Shown here piece after piece: positions 1 through 4,883 of a DNA stretch of 5,251 nt (the stretch's first letter is position 1; every line of letters starts with the position of its first letter). Made by a program: the position numbers and the translations under genes. The DNA lies in assembly GCA_010027295.1 (NCBI GenBank), contig RGVM01000222.1, positions 1 through 5,251 of the forward strand. Direction: 5' to 3'. The DNA comes from Chitinophagia bacterium (GTDB lineage Bacteria; Bacteroidota; Bacteroidia; Chitinophagales; Chitinophagaceae). A model generated the notes under the pieces. It saw only the letters and a list, made by a program, of their open reading frames with translations. It ran no database searches and was not told the origin of the DNA.

Positions 1-549
1 CTCGGCATGGGCATCCTGATCGACGGGGAGATCTATTATGGCAAGTCCGGCTTCAGCGGCGAGCTGGGCCATATCCCCTTCTTCCAGAACGAGCGCATCT
101 GCCATTGCGGGAAGCGGGGCTGCCTCGAGACGGAGACTTCTGGCCTTGCCCTGCTGGCGGAGGTTCGCGAAAGGATCCGCAGCGGTTCCTCCTCCGTGCT
201 GGCGGGGAAATATCCCGAACTCGACCAATTGCGCCTCGAGGATGTCATCGAGGCGGCCCGCAACGAGGACACGCTCGTCATCGAAGTACTGTCGGTACTG
301 GGGGAGAAGCTGGGCAAAGCCATCGCCATCCTGATCAATGTATTCAACCCCGAGCTGGTCATCCTCGGGGGCAAGGTCTCTGAGACGGGCGAGCTCGTCC
401 GGCTGCCCATCCGGAGCGCGCTGCACAAGTATTCGCTGGGACTCGTCAGCAACGACACCCAGCTGCGGCTCTCGCTCCTGGGCGAGCGGGCCGGTGTGAT
501 GGGCGGCTGCCTCATCGCCCGCGGGAAGGTCGTCTCCGGCGTCAACTGA
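1..549 (+). CDS. ROK-family protein (sugar kinase or NagC/XylR-type repressor), 3' part only
   Basis: The reading frame is open from the first base, so the N-terminus lies outside the window. About 182 residues are visible. ROK proteins are either sugar kinases or sugar-responsive repressors with an added N-terminal winged helix. The ROK signature is seen directly: a glycine-rich start (LGMGILIDGEIYYGKSGFSGELGH) is followed by the zinc-binding CHCGKRGCLE motif, whose three cysteines and the preceding GELGH histidine are intact. Near the C-terminus come NPELVILGG and AGVMGG, both usual in the family. The GKSGFSGELGH...CHCGKRGCLETETSG wording is, from memory, closest to Bacteroidales ROK transcriptional regulators of about 400 residues, so a repressor is slightly favoured. 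The part that would decide this, a helix-turn-helix or the N-terminal ATP-binding DxGxT motif, is missing. The stop is 41 bases before the exporter gene, which suggests co-transcription. Confidence 0.9.
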   Translation, partial: LGMGILIDGEIYYGKSGFSGELGHIPFFQNERICHCGKRGCLETETSGLALLAEVRERIRSGSSSVLAGKYPELDQLRLEDVIEAARNEDTLVIEVLSVLGEKLGKAIAILINVFNPELVILGGKVSETGELVRLPIRSALHKYSLGLVSNDTQLRLSLLGERAGVMGGCLIARGKVVSGVN

Positions 550-590
550 GCGGGTCTCCGTACCTTGCGCCCGCATCCAAACGTCCCGTC

Positions 591-1490
591 TTGATATATT
601 TCAAACTCATCGCCGTCATGCTCTTCTGGGCGGGCGGATTCATCGCCACCCGTGTGGCGGCACAGACCTTCGGACCCTTCACCGGGGCCTTCCTGCGGTA
701 TGTACTGGCCTGCGCCCTGCTGGTGCCGATGGCCTTGCGCAACGCCCCCGGTATCCTTCGGGTGGATCGCCGACAGCTGTGGCGTCTCTGCCTGTTGGGC
801 TTCTCCGGCGTCTTTGCATACAACTACTTCTTCTTCAACGGCCTCAAACTGGTGCCCGCCAGCCACGGCGCCCTGGTGGTGGCCCTCAACCCGGCCATGG
901 TGATGCTGTTCTCGGCCTGGCGATACAAAGAGCCGGTGAAGGGGCATCGCCTCGTCGGTATGCTGCTGGCCCTAGCTGGCGTGGCCTTCGTCATATCTAG
1001 GGGCCATCCGACACGGCTGCTCGAAGGGTTCGAATGGGGTGACGCCTTCATGCTGGGGTGTCCAATCACCTGGGCCGTCTACACCCTGGTGGGGCGGGAG
1101 GCGCTCCGCAGTTCGACACCCACGGAAGCGACTACCTGGGCCTCCGTCACTGGCGCTGTCATGCTGCTGCTCTTCGCCCTCTTCGAAGAACAGCCGGCCG
1201 CCGTTCCGCCCGAAGCCTGGGTATCCCTGGCCTACCTCGGCATCATCGGTACCGTTCTGGCCTTCATCTGGTTCTATGAAGGCGTTAGCCTCCTGGGGGC
1301 TTCGCGGGCGGCCATCTTCAACAACCTGATCCCCGTCTTCACGCTCATCCTCTCCGTGATCATTCTCGACGAAGAAGTGCCTTCCTACACCTATGCCGGT
1401 GCCGCGCTAGTGCTGACAGGCGTCACGATGGTGAACTGGAAGGGTTGGGCAGGGAATGCGACGGCATCATCCCCGGGGTCGGAGGCATGA
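591..1490 (+). CDS. EamA/DMT-family inner-membrane transporter (10 TM)
   Basis: This is a 299-residue protein of the drug/metabolite transporter superfamily. These inner-membrane carriers usually export metabolites or amino acids; the substrate cannot be read from the sequence. Two EamA repeats are visible, roughly residues 3-137 and 150-282, each with five hydrophobic segments. Typical family wording includes LFWAGGFIATRVA (11-23), ALNPAMVMLFSAWRYKEPVKGHRLVGMLLALAGVAFV (98-134), PITWAVYTLVGRE (158-170) and NLIPVFTLILSVIILDEEVP (245-264). The length is normal for the family. The start is the TTG at 591. No ATG or GTG occurs in frame between the preceding gene's stop and this point, and the next ATG (618) would cut into the first membrane helix. 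No Shine-Dalgarno sequence is seen. The TTG sits in an AT-rich near-palindrome (591-604). The gene follows the ROK gene by 41 bases, probably in one transcript, and converges with the aminotransferase gene. Confidence 0.93.
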   Translation: MIYFKLIAVMLFWAGGFIATRVAAQTFGPFTGAFLRYVLACALLVPMALRNAPGILRVDRRQLWRLCLLGFSGVFAYNYFFFNGLKLVPASHGALVVALNPAMVMLFSAWRYKEPVKGHRLVGMLLALAGVAFVISRGHPTRLLEGFEWGDAFMLGCPITWAVYTLVGREALRSSTPTEATTWASVTGAVMLLLFALFEEQPAAVPPEAWVSLAYLGIIGTVLAFIWFYEGVSLLGASRAAIFNNLIPVFTLILSVIILDEEVPSYTYAGAALVLTGVTMVNWKGWAGNATASSPGSEA

Positions 1491-1600
1491 TCAGGATATC
1501 TTTGGACATCGCGGGATGGGAAGGGCAGACGGCATCCTTTTCATTTAGTATCGAATGCGACATCCATCCCCGGGCGATTGTCGAATCGGCGTGACAGGGT

Positions 1601-2794
1601 TCAAACCACCCCCGGATAGACTTTCAGCGCTGCCTCCAGGCAGTCCATGGCTTCGGAGATCGCCTCGCGGTTGAGCACATAGGCAAGCCGCACTTCGTCG
1701 CGGCCTGCGCCGGGCGTTCCATAGAAGCCGGTGGCGGGTGCCATCATGACGGTGCTGCCCTGGTGCGAGAAGGATTCCAGCATCCACTGGCAGAAGGCGT
1801 CACTGTTGTCGATCGGGAGGCGTGCCATCGCGTAGAAGGCTCCGCCGGGCGTGGGGCAGAAGACCCCCGGGATGGCGTTCAGCCGCTGCACCAGCAGGTT
1901 GCGCCGCGACAGGTATTCGGCCCTGGGGGCATCGAAATAGTCGGCCGAAAGGTCCACCGCCGCCTCGGCCATGATTTGCGCAAGCGCCGGCGGGCAGAGT
2001 CGCGCCTGTGCGAACTTCAGCGCCGCGTCGTACAGCCCTTTGTTCTTCGTCACCAGCGCCCCGAGCCGCGCGCCGCAGGCAGAGTAGCGCTTGGAGACCG
2101 TATCCATCAGCACCACGTGCTGGTCCAGTCCCTCCAGGTGCATGGCGCTCACATGCGTGCCCTCGTAGCAGAACTCCCGGTAGGCCTCGTCGGAAAAAAG
2201 GTAGAGGTCGTGTTCTAGGCAGATCTCGCGCAGGGCCTCCATCTCGGCGCGGCTGTACAGGTACCCCGTCGGATTGTTGGGGTTGCAGATTACGATACCA
2301 CGGGTGCGCGGGGTGATGACCTTGCGGAACTCTTCGATGGGAGGGAGGGCGAAGCCGGTGGATATGTCGGATCGGATGGGGACAACCTCCACCCCGGCCA
2401 TCACCGCGAAGCCGTTGTAGTTGGCGTAGAAGGGCTCGGGTATCACGACCTCGTCGCCGGGGTTCAGGCAGCTCATGAAGGCGAAGACGATGGCCTCGCT
2501 GCCGCCCGTGGTCACCAGGATCTCGCCGGCCGACACGTCGATGCCGATACCGGCATAGTATCCCGAGAGCTTGCGGCGGTAGCTCTCGTTGCCTGCGCTG
2601 TGCGTGTACTCCAGCACCTTGATGTCGGCCTTCCGGACGGCGTCGAGCATGGCGGTCGGCGTCTCGATGTCGGGCTGGCCGATATTCAGCGGGATGACCC
2701 GTATGCCTTTCCTGCGGGCGGCCTCTGCGAAAGGCACCAGCTTTCGTATCGGGGAGGCGGGCATCTGCAGGCCGCGGCGGGATATCTGTGGCAT
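1601..2794 (-). CDS. PLP-dependent class I/II aminotransferase (aspartate aminotransferase-like)
   Basis: This is a 397-residue cytoplasmic fold-type I aminotransferase that moves an amino group between an amino acid and a 2-oxoacid using pyridoxal phosphate. Visible landmarks are LNIGQPD (36-42) for substrate binding, TTGGSEA (95-101) in the phosphate-binding region, NPNNPTG (171-177) with the cofactor-contacting Asn174, and SDEAY (201-205) with Asp202 for the pyridine nitrogen. SKRYSACGARLG (234-245) carries the Schiff-base Lys235 and phosphate-binding Arg243. RLAY (369-372) holds the Arg that normally grips the substrate carboxylate. All key residues are present, so the enzyme should be active; the exact substrate (aspartate, aromatic or other) is not resolved. 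The frame is open further upstream to 2875, but MPQISRRGLQMPASPIRKLVPFA is the usual family N-terminus, and a promoter box lies immediately before this ATG. The gene diverges from the CotH-like gene. Confidence 0.95.
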   Translation of the reverse strand: MPQISRRGLQMPASPIRKLVPFAEAARRKGIRVIPLNIGQPDIETPTAMLDAVRKADIKVLEYTHSAGNESYRRKLSGYYAGIGIDVSAGEILVTTGGSEAIVFAFMSCLNPGDEVVIPEPFYANYNGFAVMAGVEVVPIRSDISTGFALPPIEEFRKVITPRTRGIVICNPNNPTGYLYSRAEMEALREICLEHDLYLFSDEAYREFCYEGTHVSAMHLEGLDQHVVLMDTVSKRYSACGARLGALVTKNKGLYDAALKFAQARLCPPALAQIMAEAAVDLSADYFDAPRAEYLSRRNLLVQRLNAIPGVFCPTPGGAFYAMARLPIDNSDAFCQWMLESFSHQGSTVMMAPATGFYGTPGAGRDEVRLAYVLNREAISEAMDCLEAALKVYPGVV

Positions 2795-2830
2795 GCGGCA
2801 AAAGTAGACCCATTGCCGCGTTCCTCCAAA
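2795..2830 (-). promoter_or_regulatory. Bacteroidota-type promoter of the aminotransferase gene, start-proximal
   Basis: Read on the minus strand, TTTG (2830-2827) is followed by a 20-base spacer and then TACTTTTG (2806-2799). This fits the Bacteroidota sigma-ABfr consensus of a -33 TTTG and a -7 TAnnTTTG at 19-21 bases. Only CCGC (2798-2795) separates the -7 box from the ATG, so transcription would be expected to begin at or within a base or two of the start codon, giving a leaderless or nearly leaderless mRNA. The match is seen directly; the start site is inferred. Confidence 0.65.
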
Positions 2831-2884
2831 GCACGCAACCCTTGCAAATCCGTCAGGACCGGTGCATCCGGCCACCCCTCGTCA

Positions 2885-2892
2885 TACCTTCG
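2885..2892 (+). promoter_or_regulatory. Weak candidate -7 box upstream of the CotH-like gene
   Basis: TACCTTCG matches TAnnTTTG at five of the six fixed positions and lies 16 bases before the ATG at 2909. No TTTG occurs at the right distance upstream, so support is weak. It is listed because this 114-base divergent gap must hold a promoter for the plus-strand gene and no better candidate was seen. Confidence 0.25.
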
Positions 2893-2908
2893 TTCCGCTG
2901 ACCCCCCC

Positions 2909-4009
2909 ATGCCAGTCTGCGGGAAACACCTCTGGACACTGTTGCTGCTCTCGGCCTGCCCCCTGGCATTCCCGAAGGCCCAGCAGCCTTTGACCGACAC
3001 CCTTCGAAGGCCGGTAGAGGGAAGGGAGCGTGCGAAGCACGGCCCTATCCACTCCGGATGGCTCTTCCGCGACGACGCCCCCCTGCAGGTGCTCGTCGAG
3101 ACCGATCAGCGGAGTCTGCTGTATGCCTCTCTAGAGCACGCATGGCAGCCGGCCACCGTCACCCTGAGGTCATCTGACAGCATCGTCTATAGGGATGAGG
3201 TCGCTGTCAGGGCCCGCGGCGAGTTTCGCAGGAACAACTGCTCCATTCCCAATGTCATGCTCGATTTTGGGAAGCACCATGCCGCATCACCCACCCTCCA
3301 TGCGCGCATCAAGGTCGTCTCCCCCTGCCATTACGGACCCCGCTACGAGGACCTCCTTTTGCGGGAGTTCCTCGCTTACCGCCTCTACGCGCTGTTCACG
3401 GACCGGAGTTTCCGCGTGCGGTGGGTTGCCCTGCGGATGGTTGACAGGGAGGGACGCCGGAAGCCCACAGAGATGCCATCCTTCCTCATTGAGGACATCG
3501 ACGACATGGCCCGCCGCAACGGCTGTCACGAGTCCGATGACAACCTATTACACCCCGATCAGACCGACCGGCAGCAGATGACCCTCATCGCCCTGTTCCA
3601 ATACATGATCGGCAATACCGACTGGGCCGTGGCGAAGGGACACAATATCCGACTCGTCCGAAAGGACGGGGATTTCCTCTCCCGCCCCATCGCCGTGCCC
3701 TACGACTTCGACTACTGCGGACTTGTCAACGCCCCTTATGCCATACCCGACGAGCGCCTGGGCATTGCCGACGTGCGGACGCGGATCTATATGGGACCGC
3801 CCCGCAATCTGGCCGAGATCCGACAGGTGCGCGACATCTTCCTGCTGCGGAAGGAGGACGTCAGACGCCTCGTAGACACCCTGCCCGGCATGCATCGTTC
3901 CGAAAGAAAGGATGTCTGGCGATACCTCGAGGATTTCTTCACCGAGATGGGGGAGAAGGACATGGAAGCTCGATTCAGTCCTGGCGGCTGGGGCTACTCC
4001 ACCAAATGA
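2909..4009 (+). CDS. Secreted protein with CotH-like atypical kinase motifs, function unassigned
   Basis: This is a 366-residue protein with an N-terminal export signal: Lys6, then a hydrophobic run at 8-21. Cleavage could follow AFPKA (20-24), before QQP. A lipobox-like LSAC (14-17) also makes a lipoprotein possible, though the following Pro is unusual. The start at 2909 is the only ATG that places this signal at the N-terminus; the upstream open frame is antisense to the aminotransferase gene. The order of motifs recalls CotH spore-coat kinases: RARGEFRR (101-108), LLLREFLAYRLYALFTDRSFRVRWVAL (149-175), FLIEDIDDMARRNG (192-205), an IGNTDW...HN loop (234-246; Asp238, Asn246), then PYDFDYCGL (264-272) with Asp266/Asp268. 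In CotH, an ND...N loop and a later WDLD-like element bind metal and ATP. That assignment is inferred from pattern, not from a search. I recall similar uncharacterised proteins in Bacteroidota. The gene ends inside a terminator hairpin. Confidence 0.85.
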   Translation: MPVCGKHLWTLLLLSACPLAFPKAQQPLTDTLRRPVEGRERAKHGPIHSGWLFRDDAPLQVLVETDQRSLLYASLEHAWQPATVTLRSSDSIVYRDEVAVRARGEFRRNNCSIPNVMLDFGKHHAASPTLHARIKVVSPCHYGPRYEDLLLREFLAYRLYALFTDRSFRVRWVALRMVDREGRRKPTEMPSFLIEDIDDMARRNGCHESDDNLLHPDQTDRQQMTLIALFQYMIGNTDWAVAKGHNIRLVRKDGDFLSRPIAVPYDFDYCGLVNAPYAIPDERLGIADVRTRIYMGPPRNLAEIRQVRDIFLLRKEDVRRLVDTLPGMHRSERKDVWRYLEDFFTEMGEKDMEARFSPGGWGYSTK

Positions 4010-4040
4010 AAGACCCCGGCCGGAGGGCCAGGGTCTTTCA
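4007..4040. terminator. Strong hairpin, probable bidirectional terminator between convergent genes
   Basis: TGAAAGACCC (4007-4016) and GGGTCTTTCA (4031-4040) form a perfect 10-bp stem. After one C-A mismatch the inner bases continue as GGCC/GGCC (4018-4021 with 4026-4029) closed by a GGAG loop. The TGA stop codon of the CotH-like gene is the first part of the stem. The hairpin lies between convergent genes, and the stem's own A- and T-rich ends give short U-rich tracts on either strand, so it could end both transcripts. Confidence 0.8.
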
Positions 4041-4087
4041 GCATGATGCCGTATGGGATGGGATCCCGTGTACGGGGAATGTGCGCG

Positions 4088-4480
4088 TCAGTTGCTGACG
4101 ACCTCTCCCATGATACGTATCTCGACGGGGGCGTCAACGCCCTTCACCTTTACGAAGATGCTCTTCTCGAAAGTTCCGGGGGCGGCTGCATTGTAGCCGG
4201 CCTTGATCTTCTCATTCTTGCCGGCCATCACGGGAGCCTGCGGCCAGGCGGGTGTCGTGCAGCCGCAGGATGCCGTGGCGTTCTCGATGGTCAGGGGCGT
4301 GGTGCCGATGTTGGTGAACTCGAACTCGTGGTTCACGGGCACGCCCTGCTTGATCTTGCCGAAGTTGTACTTGATCTCCTTGAACCGGATCACATCCTCG
4401 GCCTTCTTGGCGTTCTCCTGGGCCCCGGCCAGGCTGCCGAGTGCAACGAATGCGGCGAAAAACAGCAAATGCTTCATCAT
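4088..4480 (-). CDS. DUF1573 domain small exported protein
   Basis: This 130-residue protein is dominated by one DUF1573 domain, an immunoglobulin-like beta fold common in Bacteroidota exported proteins; the molecular role of the family is unknown. The domain is recognisable from FKEIKYNFGKIKQGVPVNHEFEFTNIGTTPLTIENATASCGCTTPAWP (33-80). The hallmark SCGCTTP (71-77) is followed by the PVMAGKNEKIKAGYN segment (83-97) and a C-terminal strand ending in MGEVVSN. A signal peptide is clear (KHLLFFAAFVALGSLAGA, 3-20), with likely cleavage before QEN, so the protein is periplasmic or outer-membrane facing. No lipobox is seen. Two adjacent ATGs (4480 and 4477) are equally good starts and differ by one Met; the frame is also open to 4510, but starting there would place the signal behind extra polar residues. 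The gene is probably monocistronic, between the terminator and its own promoter. Confidence 0.93.
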   Translation of the reverse strand: MMKHLLFFAAFVALGSLAGAQENAKKAEDVIRFKEIKYNFGKIKQGVPVNHEFEFTNIGTTPLTIENATASCGCTTPAWPQAPVMAGKNEKIKAGYNAAAPGTFEKSIFVKVKGVDAPVEIRIMGEVVSN

Positions 4481-4517
4481 GGGTATTGATTTGGTGGTTA
4501 TGGTTGTCAAGAATAGT

Positions 4518-4534
4518 AGACGGGTTTGCCGTCT
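4518..4534 (-). promoter_or_regulatory. Small hairpin in the predicted DUF1573 leader
   Basis: AGACGG (4518-4523) and CCGTCT (4529-4534) form a perfect 6-bp stem around a 5-base loop, extendable by two G-T pairs. On the minus strand it lies between the predicted promoter box and the ATG at 4480, so it would be in the mRNA leader. It could affect mRNA stability or translation, or be chance; no U-run follows it that would mark a terminator. Confidence 0.35.
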
Positions 4535-4557
4535 GTAGGGTTGCTTCCTTTGTCATC

Positions 4558-4565
4558 CAAAACTA
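4558..4565 (-). promoter_or_regulatory. Candidate -7 box for the DUF1573 gene
   Basis: The minus strand reads TAGTTTTG, a full match to the Bacteroidota -7 consensus TAnnTTTG. It would give a leader of about 70 bases before the ATG at 4480. No TTG stands at the expected 19-21 base distance upstream; the nearest (4600-4598) is 32 bases away, so the -33 element is missing or degenerate. Confidence 0.45.
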
Positions 4566-4662
4566 CGTAATGCCGCGCGATTGTGGAAGCCTTGTGGCAA
4601 CTCAAGAAAAACGTGCCCATTCCCATATGCCGACTACCCGGAGAAGTCATTGATGGCGGAGT

Positions 4663-4776
4663 GGTTTTCAGAAATGATGGGGGTTCTCAGAACTGGGGCT
4701 GGTTCCCAGAACTGAGGGTAGTTCTGAGAACCTTTGGGAGTTCTCAAAACCGGGGGTGGTTCTCAAAACTTTGATG
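4663..4776. repeat. Six tandem 19-bp repeats built on a GTTCT-n-AGAAC near-palindrome
   Basis: Six units start exactly every 19 bases (4663, 4682, 4701, 4720, 4739, 4758). The majority unit is GGTTCTCAGAACTGGGGGT. The first 12 bases are well conserved: positions 2-4, 8, 10 and 11 are identical in all six. The last 7 are variable but G-rich. The conserved core is an inverted repeat, GTTCT and AGAAC around one central base, perfect in units 2 and 4 and with one or more changes in units 1, 3, 5 and 6. Conserved dyads with loose spacers suggest protein-binding sites, such as a multi-site operator, rather than simple slippage, but that is inference. The 19-bp period is not a multiple of three, so it does not encode a peptide repeat. 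Flanking 19-mers (4644-4662 and 4777-4795) are at most barely recognisable. Confidence 0.88.
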
Positions 4777-4870
4777 ACCTTGCATTTGGGTGTGCTTTTC
4801 ACGGAGGAAGGGCTTCCATCGGACTACGCCCAAAATATCCCCAAGGATGGCGGAAACATCATTTTTAAGG

Positions 4871-4878
4871 TAGTTTTG
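4871..4878 (+). promoter_or_regulatory. Candidate -7 box for the E1 gene, start-proximal
   Basis: TAGTTTTG is a full TAnnTTTG match ending five bases before the ATG at 4884, the same arrangement as at the aminotransferase gene. No TTTG lies 19-21 bases upstream (ATGG is found there), so the -33 half is poor. If used, the mRNA would be leaderless or nearly so. Confidence 0.42.
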
Positions 4879-4883
4879 TCCCC

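Larger units (their letters stand above)
4481..4883. other. 403-base divergent intergenic region
   Basis: This gap separates the starts of the DUF1573 gene (minus) and the E1 gene (plus) and is visibly more AT-rich than its neighbours outside the repeat array. In order it holds a small leader hairpin (4518-4534), a minus-strand -7 box (4558-4565), 97 bases with nothing recognised, the six-unit 19-bp array (4663-4776), 94 bases with nothing recognised, and a plus-strand -7 box (4871-4878). Short open frames here have no signal peptide, no recognisable domain and codon use unlike the flanking genes, so I treat the stretch as non-coding. Confidence 0.75.

Noticed and set aside
36..947. Long minus-strand open frame of 303 codons
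   Set aside because: It is antisense to the ROK gene and the start of the exporter gene, both clearly recognised, and its product is Arg/Ser/Pro-rich with no family resemblance. Long antisense frames are common in GC-rich DNA.
1497..1504. TATCTTTG, a full TAnnTTTG match on the plus strand
   Set aside because: It sits in a convergent intergenic gap with no gene downstream on that strand and no TTTG at the right distance upstream. A transcript from it would be antisense to the aminotransferase gene.
1513..1570. GGGATGG / CCATCCC inverted repeat between the convergent exporter and aminotransferase genes
   Set aside because: The stem is only 7 bp with a 44-base loop and no following U-run, so it is not supportable as a terminator.
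1487..1594. 35-codon frame starting ATGA over the exporter's stop codon
   Set aside because: The overlap looks like translational coupling, but the peptide (MIRISLDIAGWEG...) has no recognisable motif. It fills a short convergent gap and could easily be chance; conservation in relatives would be needed.
4043..4489. Plus-strand open frame of 148 codons over the DUF1573 gene
   Set aside because: It is the antisense shadow of a gene with a clear signal peptide and the SCGCTTP motif.
4583..4774. Plus-strand open frame of 63 codons through the repeat array
   Set aside because: The 19-bp period shifts frame at every unit, the peptide has no recognisable feature, and the repeat pattern is conserved at the DNA dyad level rather than at codon level.
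4663..4776. The repeat array as a CRISPR
   Set aside because: The period is 19 bp with a 12-base conserved part and 7-base remainder, far too short for repeat plus spacer, and no cas gene is present.
4558..4878. The 321-base stretch bounded by a 9-base inverted repeat as a possible MITE
   Set aside because: No target-site duplication flanks it, the termini are explained by two promoter boxes, and both boxes sit where the neighbouring genes need them.
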